Shown here in pieces: positions 36,557 to 44,926 of a DNA stretch of 64,000 nt. The translations under genes and the position numbers were made by a program. Source of the DNA: DSYU01 sp963827605 (GTDB lineage Bacteria > Chloroflexota > Anaerolineae > Anaerolineales > Anaerolineaceae); NCBI GenBank assembly GCA_963827605.1, contig CAWHBK010000001.1, positions 1,240,001 through 1,304,000 on the forward strand, given 5' to 3'. Position 1 is the stretch's first letter. The number at the start of each line of letters is the position of its first letter. The notes beneath the pieces were generated by a model that saw nothing but the letters and a program-made list of their open reading frames with translations, was not told the DNA's origin and did not search any database.

Positions 36557-37294
36557 TCAACGGTTAGGCCCAAGCACATCCCCGGTAACGCCGCCCAGCC
36601 GGGCGCGCGCCAGGCGCACCACCCCAAAGGCAACCAGGTGCGCCGCCGCAACCGCCAGGAGCGCGCGCAGGCCGCCCAGGGCAGCCAAACCCAACGGGAC
36701 CAGGGCCGCGTATAGATACGTGCGCCAGGTGACGCCCAATGCGAATTCAGCGCCCAGCCCACCCGGGCGGGCCATCGGCGCGCGCGCAACCAGCAGGATC
36801 AGCCAGCGCGCCAGGGCCGGGGCCAGCAGCAGCGGCAGAATCACCGCCGGACCGGCAGCAGCGGGCGCAGCTACCGCAGCGGTCGCAGCTGCCGCAGCGG
36901 GCGCAGCGGTAATGGCCGCCAGCGCCCCTGCTTTCAGCAGCAAGTGCAAGATCAGGCCAGCGCCGCCAAAGGTTCCCAGGCGCGGGTCTTTCATAATTTC
37001 CAGGCGCCGTTCCGGCGCAACCGCCGCCAGCATACCATCAAAACAATCGGCCAGGCCATCCAGATGCAAAAATCCGGTCAGGCCGGCCCACAATGCCACC
37101 ACCAGGATGGCCGCGAGTGGACCCGGAAACATCCGTCCCAGCCCCAGGTACGCTGCCGCCAGCAGCCCGCCAATCATCAAGCCGACCAGCGGGAACCAGG
37201 CCGCTGCCCGCCCGAGGTCACCCGGCTGCAGCGTTCCGGCAACCCGCATCGGGATGACGGTCAGGAAACTAAGCGCCAGTTGGAGACGTTTCAT
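36557..37294 (-). CDS. cobS: Adenosylcobinamide-GDP ribazoletransferase
   Basis: A 245-residue integral membrane enzyme joining adenosylcobinamide-GDP to alpha-ribazole. The N-terminal LSFLTVIPM and the TGFLHLDGLADCFDGMLA motif (Asp residues bind metal) are diagnostic. Residues 118-155 are extremely Ala-rich with a run of near-identical GCX codons (forward strand about 36845-36925), longer than I would expect. It starts inside the cobT stop (ATGA overlap). Confidence 0.9.
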   Translation of the reverse strand: MKRLQLALSFLTVIPMRVAGTLQPGDLGRAAAWFPLVGLMIGGLLAAAYLGLGRMFPGPLAAILVVALWAGLTGFLHLDGLADCFDGMLAAVAPERRLEIMKDPRLGTFGGAGLILHLLLKAGALAAITAAPAAAAATAAVAAPAAAGPAVILPLLLAPALARWLILLVARAPMARPGGLGAEFALGVTWRTYLYAALVPLGLAALGGLRALLAVAAAHLVAFGVVRLARARLGGVTGDVLGPNR

Positions 37295-38347
37295 TCTTTT
37301 CCGCTTACCCCGGCTTCCGCAAAGGTCGCCATTTCATTGAGGATGCGCACCGCGGCCTCGATAAGATTGAAGGCCAGCACCGCCCCGGTTCCCTCTCCCA
37401 GGCGCAGGTCCAGGTTGAGCAGCGGGCGCAGCCCTAAGTGCGCCAGAAGCGCGCGATGACCGGTCTCCATCGACTGGTGGGCCGCGATCAGGTAGGGCTT
37501 GACTGCCGGTGCCAGTTCAGCCGCGATCAGGGCTGCCGCGCCGGAGATAAACCCATCCACCACTACCGGTACGCGCCTGGCTGCCGCGCCCAGCATCACC
37601 CCCGCCAGGCCGGCAATTTCCAGCCCACCCACCTTGCAGAGGACGTCCAGCGCGTCGCGCGGGTCAGGGCGGTTAATCTCCAGCGCACGCTCGATGATCG
37701 CCACCTTGCGCGCCAGACCGGCGTCATCCACGCCCGTTCCGCGCCCGGTCACCTGCGCCACGGGCAGCCCGCAGAAAACGGCCGTAATGGCCGAGGATGG
37801 GGTGGTATTGCCAATTCCCATATCTCCGGTCGCCACCAGGTCCAACCCGGCTTCGATCTCCGCCTGGACCACATCCATTCCGACCTGGATGGCCTGCTCT
37901 GCCTGCTCGCGCGTCATCGCCGGGCCAGCGGCCATATTTTGCGTGCCGCAGGCCACCTTGCGGCGTACCAGTCCGGCAATCGAGCCACGCTCCGGGGCGA
38001 TTTCGGACGCCACGCCTACATCTACCACCACCACCCGCGCGCCGGCCTGGCGGGCCAGCACATTGATTGCCGCACCGCCGTTTAGAAAATTCAGCACCAT
38101 TTGCGGAGTGACATCCGCCGGGTAAGCGCTCACGCCCTCCCGGGTTACACCGTGATCCGCCGCCATCACAATAATGCATTTGCGCGCCAGCGCGGGGCGC
38201 AGGGCTCCCAGTAATGGCCGCCAGTTGGATGGACAGCTCTTCCAGCTGGCCCAGGCTTCCGGCTGGCTTGGTAAGTTCACGCTGCCGGGCGCGCGCGGCG
38301 GCAGCCATGCTTGAATCTAGCGGCGGAATTTCAGGAAGAAAAAACAT
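37291..38347 (-). pseudogene. cobT: Nicotinate-nucleotide--dimethylbenzimidazole phosphoribosyltransferase, frame-broken once
   Basis: CobT makes alpha-ribazole phosphate for the lower ligand. The N-terminus LPEIPPLDSSMAAAARARQ and TKPAGSLGQLEELS are in one frame. The frame changes near 38205; deleting one C of GAGCCCTGCG gives ITGSLRPALARK then CIIVMAADHGVTREGVSAYP. The rest has DMGIGNTTPSSA and the C-terminal catalytic Glu region. GGAGG stands 5 bases before the ATG at 38347. It is the first gene of the riboswitch-controlled operon. The break is likely a sequence error. Confidence 0.85.
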
Positions 38348-38385
38348 ACGGGCCTCCATGGAGAGAAAGAGATATGCAGCTTCCT

Positions 38386-38424
38386 ATAAAAACAACCAGC
38401 CCAACCTGTCGACAGGTTGGGCTG
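38386..38424 (-). terminator. Riboswitch-controlled intrinsic terminator
   Basis: 38397-38424 is a perfect 28-base palindrome (CAGCCCAACCTGTC and its complement), followed on the minus strand by GGTTGTTTTTA (U-rich). It sits between the cobalamin aptamer and cobT, so it is the off-switch of the riboswitch. Confidence 0.85.
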
Positions 38425-38523
38425 CGTTTGATTTCCGGGGAAGCCCACCAGCGCTGTGCCAGGCCGGGCAAGGAACAATCAAACTCGCGCCTCCTTGAGC
38501 CGAGAAGGTTGTTGAGCATTTGC

Positions 38524-38677
38524 GTTGAGGCCGGCGGCCTGGCTCTCTGGGTGGATCCCAGTTACAGTTGCGGCACAGCGCTGGACTTGCACCAGCTTCT
38601 CCAGTTATTCCTTCCAGATCCAATGCTGTCTTCAACGGCATTGGACCTACCGCATCCGGGCGGTTGGGAGCCTCAAC
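38524..38677 (-). promoter_or_regulatory. Cobalamin (AdoCbl-type) riboswitch aptamer
   Basis: Read on the minus strand, the aptamer is closed by P1 (GTTGAGG at 38671-38677 with CCTCAAC at 38524-38530). It contains the conserved core GGTGCAAGTCC followed by GCCGCAACTGT and the late AGCCAGG box. A 13-base segment (38572-38584) in the core is exactly complementary to 38448-38460 downstream, which may be part of the expression platform. It controls the cobT-cobS-cbiR-cobU operon in cis. Confidence 0.9.
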
Positions 38678-38718
38678 GGGTTGGATTTCAAGAATCTGCG
38701 CGAAAATTATAACATGAC

Positions 38719-39738
38719 TTACCCAGCAGCGGTCTTTTCATCCTTCCGCCGGACGCGCAAAACGGCAATTTTGGTGGCATGATTGAAGGGCGCAGGGTCG
38801 ACCGGGAACGACCCCACCCGCGTTTCCGGGAAACCGGTGAAATCCGGCGGTACAGCGATGAACTGCTCAATCGACATATACCCATCCGCGCACAGGTCTT
38901 GCAGCAGGTGCAAGTATGCCGCTCCGCTGAGGAACAGGGCATTATTGATCGCTACCAGCCAGCCGTTATGCGCCACCAATGGGCGCACCTTGTTGATCAC
39001 CTGCTGGCTCTGAGAAAGCAAATCGACCGTGCCACCGGGGGTGGTGGAAAAAAAAGGCGGGTCAACAAACACGCAGTCAAACAGCTCGCCTGCCCGCCGT
39101 AACTGGCTTGCCTGCACCCAAAAATCGCCTACCCGAAAATCGGAGCGCTGCACGGGGAAGCCGTTGAGCGCGTACGAATCCTTGGCCAGGTGGAGAAAAC
39201 GCCGGTTCAGATCCATCTGCACCACCTGGCGCGCTCCACCTGCCATCGCCGCCGTGCCCAGACTCCCGGTATACGCGAAGGTATTCAACACCCGTTTCCC
39301 GTCCAGGTGTTCCACTGCCCAGGCGCGCAGGTTGCGCGTATCAAGATACAGGCTGGCATCCAGGTTCAGCGCCAGGTCGACTGCATACCACACGCCATGC
39401 TCGCGAATCTTGCGGTCGGGCGACTGCCCGTGAAGCAGTATACCCCGGCGCGCGGCTTCATCCTGCGTGCTGCGTGTTTTACCGATGACCGCGCGGACCC
39501 ACGCCAACTGCTCCAGCAAGCTGCGCACAGCCGCATCCACCAGCGGCTGGCCTTGCGGTGAATCACCGGCATAATTCACCACCACCAAAGTGCGCGCATA
39601 TACATCCACCACCAGGTCCGGGCAGCCTTCCAGAAAACCGTTGAACAGGCGGAAAGCGGTCTCGTGGGCAGGGTCAATGAAACTCGCCCGCGCATCCATT
39701 GCCCGCAAAAGTTTTCCTTCGATCGGTTCTGATTGCAT
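38719..39738 (-). CDS. RlmI/RlmK-like class I rRNA methyltransferase
   Basis: A 339-residue SAM-dependent methyltransferase of the COG1092 type (23S rRNA m5C/m2G methyltransferases RlmI and RlmK-like). Seen: VLNTFAYTGSLGTAAMAGGA as the SAM motif I, VVQMDLNRRFL as motif II, FVDPPFFS as the catalytic DPP motif, and HNGWLVAINNA after it. The N-terminal lobe lacks an obvious PUA domain. The ATG at 39738 follows GGGAA; the longer frame to 40083 runs through a hairpin and another gene. It ends 42 bases before the riboswitch aptamer, and it is not part of that operon. Confidence 0.8.
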   Translation of the reverse strand: MQSEPIEGKLLRAMDARASFIDPAHETAFRLFNGFLEGCPDLVVDVYARTLVVVNYAGDSPQGQPLVDAAVRSLLEQLAWVRAVIGKTRSTQDEAARRGILLHGQSPDRKIREHGVWYAVDLALNLDASLYLDTRNLRAWAVEHLDGKRVLNTFAYTGSLGTAAMAGGARQVVQMDLNRRFLHLAKDSYALNGFPVQRSDFRVGDFWVQASQLRRAGELFDCVFVDPPFFSTTPGGTVDLLSQSQQVINKVRPLVAHNGWLVAINNALFLSGAAYLHLLQDLCADGYMSIEQFIAVPPDFTGFPETRVGSFPVDPAPFNHATKIAVLRVRRKDEKTAAG

Positions 39739-39789
39739 TTCCCGGTATATTCCCTTATTGATTATACAGAATTTCTGGGCCCGTATGAA

Positions 39790-39826
39790 TCTACGGGACC
39801 CAGGCTCATAACCTGGGTCCCGTAGA
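39790..39826 (-). terminator. 15-bp hairpin after the small 39857 gene
   Basis: 39790-39804 and 39812-39826 are exact reverse complements with a 7-base loop. It separates the 72-codon gene from the methyltransferase gene downstream on the minus strand. Confidence 0.7.
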
Positions 39827-39856
39827 CAAAATTTTGAACGCTGAAGTTGCTGTTGA

Positions 39857-40075
39857 CTATTTGCTGGAAGAGGATCCCCCAGATGAGCGTTGCAAAACAG
39901 GTAATCCGGTAGCCGTCTCGGATACCCGATATCCTTCGGGAACAGCATCCAGCGCCCCGTCCTTCTGCTCCTTGGCGAAGTAATACAGCGTTTGTTCCTT
40001 GCCATTGCGCAGCTTGGTGGTGCGGGCGTGCAGGATATACTCGTTTCCCTTGGAATTTTTGTACTTGTAAGCCAT
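39857..40075 (-). CDS. Small conserved-looking protein with Ser/Gly tail
   Basis: 72 residues. The N-terminal MAYKYKNSKGNEYILHART has a strand-like basic character, the central part has QTLYYFAKEQKDGALDAVPEGY, and the C-terminus is a Ser/Gly stretch ending in Lys. It is flanked by its own terminator and has an AGGTG-containing upstream region. I do not recognise a named family; the tail suggests a flexible nucleic-acid or peptide contact. Real coding is supported by composition and by the matched hairpin. Confidence 0.6.
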   Translation of the reverse strand: MAYKYKNSKGNEYILHARTTKLRNGKEQTLYYFAKEQKDGALDAVPEGYRVSETATGLPVLQRSSGGSSSSK

Positions 40076-40500
40076 GAAATCACCTCTTTGTCTGGTCTAT
40101 TTATCCAAACATTTACCCTTCAAAGAAAGTATAAATTACAATTCTTTAACATAATAGGGGGATATTCCCTCGAACCATTCAGGGATTTCCCCTATTATGG
40201 TAATACGCTCTAACAGATTATTACTTTCCATCCCTTCTGCGCTCTTTTGGGTGATCTAACAAAGCGAAACCAGCCGGATCCAGCCACATAAAAAAGCGTT
40301 CAGGAAAAACAAAATCGACATAAATTTTTGTTATTGTTTAGGGGTGGGCTATTGACTGAAAGCTGTATAACGTGTAGGATATATTGTAGACGGCGTCTTT
40401 TGGTTCGAAAGTAACTGAATAGTAGAAAACCGGTAATAAGCTCTACTGTTTTTGGGTCTTACCCCACCAGGAGGCGTGTACGTCCAACAATGGGCAGGGC
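40076..40500. other. Divergent upstream region of the sensor kinase, with inverted repeat
   Basis: A 425-base gap with no gene. An inverted repeat (CATAATAGGGG at 40150-40160 and its complement 40189-40199) may be an operator or terminator. An AGGAGG at 40470-40475 lies too far (25 bases) from the kinase ATG to serve it. Nothing else was supported. Confidence 0.45.
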
Positions 40501-42471
40501 ATGGACATAGCCAAGGTGCAGCAGGCTCTTATTGAGGTAAAGAAAAACAAATGGACTTTCGCCAATCTTTTGGCGAAGGCAGCAGCATTGCGCCGGCGCC
40601 TCCAGGGGCTGCAAAGCAAGCTGATTTTACCTTACCTGTTTCTCACCCTGATCATTGCGTCCGTGGGTATTTTCATCATAACCACCCTGGTCGCCGATTC
40701 CGAACGAGAACGCTTCACCAACACGCTCCTTCAGTCAAGCCGGGTAGCGAACGACGGCCTGGTCAACTATGAAAAAAACCAGCTCGATCGCTTGCGCTTC
40801 CTGGTCTTTACCGAAGGCATGGCACAGGCGATGTTCGACGTAAACGCCGATGAAATCCTTAACCTCTTGCGCCCCACCCTGGCAACATCACGCGTCAACC
40901 TGATTACCGTTCTGGATACCAACGGGCAAGAGATCGTCACGTTTGGGCGAGAAACAAATGCTAAAGAGTACCACCGCCAGGCGGGGGCCGATTTTTCCGG
41001 CGTGGTGGCAGTCAACAACATTTTGAACGGCACTCTGGATATCCAGGGTGACAAATATGCCCAGCTCATCAAATTGGAACAGGGGCCTATCCTCTTTACC
41101 AGCGCGCCAGTCCGCGATGCAAACCAGACGCTGATGGGCGTTATGCTGGTTGGAACCTACCTGAAAGATATTCTCGCGGATATTAAAGAACAATCACTGT
41201 CCGATTACATCATCCTGGTCGATGATCAGGGTAACCTGATCGGCTCGACCCTTAAAGGCGATGAAGAAGGCTTGGATGCGCTGGTCAACACCGCCCATAC
41301 CCTGACAGCCGACCTGAATGCTCAAATGAAAGATGTTAGCATCAACCGGCGTTCCTACCAGATCGCTTACAGCCCATTGGTTATTCGCAGCCAGCGGGTC
41401 GGTTGGATTGGGGTGATCAAAAACAGCGATTACCTCATCAGCCGGGCGGCCCAGAGTCGCAACCTGCTCATCTGGATCTTTACCATAGGGACATTTGGCA
41501 TCGTCATTATTGGGTATGTTTTAGCGCAAAACATCGCCCGCCCCATTATGAAACTGCGCGATATGTCGCAAGCAGTAGCTTCCGGCGATTTAGATCAGAG
41601 CATTGGCCTGAAACGCCCAGATGAAATCGGCGAGCTCGCCCAGTCGTTTGACATCATGACGGAGCACCTGCGGGATCGAACGGAAGAAGCTGCCCGCCTG
41701 TACGCCGAATCTCTACAACGCAATAAAGAGCTTAAGGAAATCAACGAGCGCCTGGAAGCCACCCAACTCCAGTTGATCCAATCTGAAAAACTGGCCTCGA
41801 TTGGGCAGCTAACCGCGGGGATCGTGCATGATGTAAAAAATCCTTTTGCGGTAATCATGGGCATGTCCGAAGTCCTGGCAGATGATGATAAGCTGGACGA
41901 TGCCACCCGCCACGGCTTAAAGGTGATTCGCGAAAGCGCCGTCAAGGGCAATACCATCGTATCCGATTTACTAAAGTTTGCTCGCCAGTCAAAACCCGAA
42001 ATGCAGTACAGGGACATGCGCGAGACTATCCAGACTTCCATGCGTTTGACCGCATACCTGACTCGCAGGTATAATACGGTGGCTGATTTACCCGAGAATG
42101 CGATGATGGTCACATATGACGCGCAGCAGATCGAGCAGGTGCTGATCAATATGATCCACAATGCCGTGCAAGCAATGCCAAATGGAGGGGACTTGCAGAT
42201 AAGTCTCAAGCAGGTGGATCAAACTGCGCAAATTTCGATCCAGGATACTGGCAGCGGCATCTCAGAGGAGCACCTGAAGCGCATTTTTGACCCATTCTTC
42301 ACCACCAAGAAAGAGGGTGAGGGCACCGGGCTGGGGTTATCGGTCAGTTACGGTATTATCGCGAACCATCAGGGCAACATTGAGGTTACCAGCGAAATTG
42401 GCAAAGGAACCCGGTTCACAATTATTCTACCAATTGCTCAACCATCTGTGGAGACGGGAGAGATAATTTAA
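40501..42471 (+). CDS. Membrane sensor histidine kinase with Cache-like domain and HAMP
   Basis: 656 residues. One membrane helix is near residues 45-65. An extracytoplasmic Cache-like sensor follows to about 315 (with LVDDQGNLIGST), then a second helix (about 322-342), a HAMP domain (RPIMKLRDMSQAVASGDL), a HisKA dimerisation helix with phospho-acceptor His443 in LTAGIVHDVKNPF, and a catalytic domain with DTGSGISEEHLKRIFDPFF and GTGLGLSVSYGI. All kinase boxes look functional. The stop overlaps the start of the next gene (TAATG), so the two are coupled and the receiver protein is the probable partner. Confidence 0.9.
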   Translation: MDIAKVQQALIEVKKNKWTFANLLAKAAALRRRLQGLQSKLILPYLFLTLIIASVGIFIITTLVADSERERFTNTLLQSSRVANDGLVNYEKNQLDRLRFLVFTEGMAQAMFDVNADEILNLLRPTLATSRVNLITVLDTNGQEIVTFGRETNAKEYHRQAGADFSGVVAVNNILNGTLDIQGDKYAQLIKLEQGPILFTSAPVRDANQTLMGVMLVGTYLKDILADIKEQSLSDYIILVDDQGNLIGSTLKGDEEGLDALVNTAHTLTADLNAQMKDVSINRRSYQIAYSPLVIRSQRVGWIGVIKNSDYLISRAAQSRNLLIWIFTIGTFGIVIIGYVLAQNIARPIMKLRDMSQAVASGDLDQSIGLKRPDEIGELAQSFDIMTEHLRDRTEEAARLYAESLQRNKELKEINERLEATQLQLIQSEKLASIGQLTAGIVHDVKNPFAVIMGMSEVLADDDKLDDATRHGLKVIRESAVKGNTIVSDLLKFARQSKPEMQYRDMRETIQTSMRLTAYLTRRYNTVADLPENAMMVTYDAQQIEQVLINMIHNAVQAMPNGGDLQISLKQVDQTAQISIQDTGSGISEEHLKRIFDPFFTTKKEGEGTGLGLSVSYGIIANHQGNIEVTSEIGKGTRFTIILPIAQPSVETGEII

Positions 42472-43916
42472 TGACAGCTGAACGCGTATTGGTGGTAGAT
42501 GACGATGAAGGCCTGCTCAATTTAATGGCCTTAGCATTGCGCCGGCGAGGATACCAGGTTGAACAGGCCGGGGATGGTTTTAGCGCGCTTAAAATTTTGG
42601 CTTCACACCCACCTTTTTCTGTGCTGCTCACGGACATGATGATGCCGGGAATGTCTGGCCTGGAGCTGCTGCGCGAAGCGCGGAAACTCGACGAGCATAT
42701 CGAAGTTGTTATCGTAACCGCCGCCCCTGATTTAGATTCGGCTATCTCCGCACTGCGCGCGGATGGCGCATATGATTATCTGGTGAAACCGTTTGAATCG
42801 ATGAGCCAGCTCTTGCTGGCGGTCGAGCGCGCGGCTTCACAGCGCCGGCTGCTCATCGAGCGTGAAGAACTGCGACTCCGCGTGCAGCATGAGGCCGACC
42901 GGCTGCGCGCGCTCATTACCAATACAGGCGATGCTATTCTCTCAGCCAACGCAAACGGTATCCTGGAAATTGTAAATCCCGCCGCCTGCCGCCTCACCGG
43001 GGTTGAAAACCTGGAAGGCACTGACGCTTTTCAGAGCCTTCCGGCTGTGCTGTGCACGCTGATCGCCAACTGGAAGGCCGTGGGCGGAAACCTGCCCGCG
43101 GTTGTTGAAACGCTCTGGATCGACGGAACCGTTCAAATGGTCAGCCTGACCCCCATCCCCGCCGAAGTAGATACCAGCTGGGGCTGGGTTGCCGTACTGC
43201 GCGATATCACCCACGTGAAGCGCATGGAAGAACTCAAGTCGCAGCTGCTGGTTGAAGCGGCCAGCCGGATCCGTATTCCGCTGGCGCAAGCCATGAATGC
43301 CCTGGTCGAGTTAAATATCCTCACCTCACAAAACGAGCGGGTGAGCGAAGTTGTTTTTCGCCTCACGCAGATTTGGAAACGCATCCAGGAATGGGGCGAT
43401 GATCTTAACGCATTAATCCGCATCGACTCTGGGATCAACCTTCAATCCACAAACATTAACCTCAGCACCGTTCTAGACGAACTTCGCCAGAGCCAATCTG
43501 GCTCATTGTCTCAAACCATCGGGATCAACCTCGACCTGAATATCGAAAATGACCTGCCTCAGGTCATCGCCGACCCGGAGCTGATCCGGCGGCTGCTGAA
43601 CGGATTAATCAACCGGGCCGTGTCGCGCAGCGATAAGGGCGGCACGATCCGGCTGTATGCGCGCAACCATAATGGCCAGGTATGGGTAAGCATCAGTGAT
43701 GACGGCCCCGCCGTCAACGACGCGGATTTACCCCGCATCTTTGAAAAGTCCTTCGTAAAGACTGGCGCGGGGCCAGGGGTAACCGGCCTGGAAATGGCCC
43801 TGGTGAAAACCATCATTGACCGGATGGGCGGCCAGGTGTGGGTTGGCGGGCAAGGCAAGAAAGGCAGCACCATTTTTGTTTGTTTACCAACCAACGAACA
43901 GCCTGGGCAATTTTGA
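42471..43916 (+). CDS. Receiver-PAS protein with degenerate kinase-like C-terminus
   Basis: 481 residues. Residues 1-120 form a receiver with Asp55 in LLTDMMMPGMSG, the acidic pair at the N-terminus (VDDDEG) and the late Lys in LVKPF. Residues 140-255 form a PAS domain. The rest resembles HisKA plus ATPase, but the phospho-acceptor box is ASRIRIPL (Ser265 where His stands in SHELRTPL), the N-box reads LLNGLINRAV, and the glycine loop is GVTGLEMALVK, so it is probably inactive. It is likely a sensor/scaffold that gets phosphate from the upstream kinase. No DNA-binding domain is seen. Confidence 0.82.
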   Translation: MTAERVLVVDDDEGLLNLMALALRRRGYQVEQAGDGFSALKILASHPPFSVLLTDMMMPGMSGLELLREARKLDEHIEVVIVTAAPDLDSAISALRADGAYDYLVKPFESMSQLLLAVERAASQRRLLIEREELRLRVQHEADRLRALITNTGDAILSANANGILEIVNPAACRLTGVENLEGTDAFQSLPAVLCTLIANWKAVGGNLPAVVETLWIDGTVQMVSLTPIPAEVDTSWGWVAVLRDITHVKRMEELKSQLLVEAASRIRIPLAQAMNALVELNILTSQNERVSEVVFRLTQIWKRIQEWGDDLNALIRIDSGINLQSTNINLSTVLDELRQSQSGSLSQTIGINLDLNIENDLPQVIADPELIRRLLNGLINRAVSRSDKGGTIRLYARNHNGQVWVSISDDGPAVNDADLPRIFEKSFVKTGAGPGVTGLEMALVKTIIDRMGGQVWVGGQGKKGSTIFVCLPTNEQPGQF

Positions 43917-43949
43917 GCGCCTGATAGGCGGGCATGATTAGGGGGTCAT

Positions 43950-44903
43950 ATGTCGCAAGACACAGCCAGCAGCTCAAATGAAGAGAAACGCCGATCGATC
44001 AAAGGTCTGCTAACCTGGCTGGTTTTAATACCGCTAATTTTAGGTACATTAATCTGCTGCGGCCAGATGGCGCTGTTTTTCATGCAGAATGATCAGGGGG
44101 GGTACACAAGTTCCCTGCTGGCAGCCGATTATCGTCCATGGCCTTACGAAAAAATCCCGCCCATCAACGTGGAAGCCTTTATGAAGGATGTCCAGGCGGA
44201 AGAAGGAACGGTCATCGTTGGCGATTATTGGGTTTTCCCTTCCCCTTCAACTACGGTATTTCCGATCGCGCAGGCAACCATCCCGCCCACCGCAACCGAC
44301 CCGCCTGCCGCCCCCACCAGCGTCCCCCCCTCGCCAACCCGGCTCGTCACCCTGACGCCGAACATACCCACCAGCACGCTCCAGCCAAGCTCGACACCGC
44401 TGCCCACTCTCACCAGGGCGGTGTTCATTCCATCTTCCACCCAGGCGCCTCCCCCGGCCAACCCTACCGCGACTTTCACGCTTGCACCGCCCCCGGCAAC
44501 CATAACGTTCACGCCTACGTTCACCCAGACGTTCACGCCGATGCCTACTGACACATTCACATTCACACCCACCACCGAAACGCCGCTGATTACCCCCACG
44601 TTTACGCCGACCTACGCGCCGGTGCGGCCGATTGCTGAGAACGACGGGGCCGCGGATCAGATGGACAACGGCGGATGCCGGGCATATTTTGGATACCGGA
44701 ACGATAATCCCTCGGAAGTGGATATTTTGGTTGGACCGCAGAATAACCTGAATGACCAGGCAGCCATCGATAACCCACCGCAGCCCATTCAATTCATGGT
44801 TGGCCGGGTATTTGGCGCATTTGAATTTACCTGGTATTCGGGTTTGTCGCTTATCTGGACGTTAGACGGCCGGACTGCGACCGCGAACTGGTGTTACCCT
44901 TAG
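43950..44903 (+). CDS. Pro/Thr-rich single-pass membrane protein
   Basis: 317 residues with one membrane helix near residues 20-42, a Pro/Thr-rich stalk of about 100 residues (around 115-230, with words such as PTPT and TFTPT), then a C-terminal domain of about 90 residues beginning near RPIAENDGAADQMDNGG and containing two Cys. The C-terminal domain is presumably outside the cell. I do not recognise a family. It is co-directional, 33 bases after the receiver gene, so it may be an output or sensor part of that system. It converges on the GGDEF gene. Confidence 0.6.
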   Translation: MSQDTASSSNEEKRRSIKGLLTWLVLIPLILGTLICCGQMALFFMQNDQGGYTSSLLAADYRPWPYEKIPPINVEAFMKDVQAEEGTVIVGDYWVFPSPSTTVFPIAQATIPPTATDPPAAPTSVPPSPTRLVTLTPNIPTSTLQPSSTPLPTLTRAVFIPSSTQAPPPANPTATFTLAPPPATITFTPTFTQTFTPMPTDTFTFTPTTETPLITPTFTPTYAPVRPIAENDGAADQMDNGGCRAYFGYRNDNPSEVDILVGPQNNLNDQAAIDNPPQPIQFMVGRVFGAFEFTWYSGLSLIWTLDGRTATANWCYP

Positions 44904-44926
44904 GCATAAAACTCATCCAGCGGGCA

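Noticed and set aside
36720..37340. Plus-strand open frame opposite cobS and cobT
   Set aside because: Antisense shadow; the minus-strand genes have clear family motifs.
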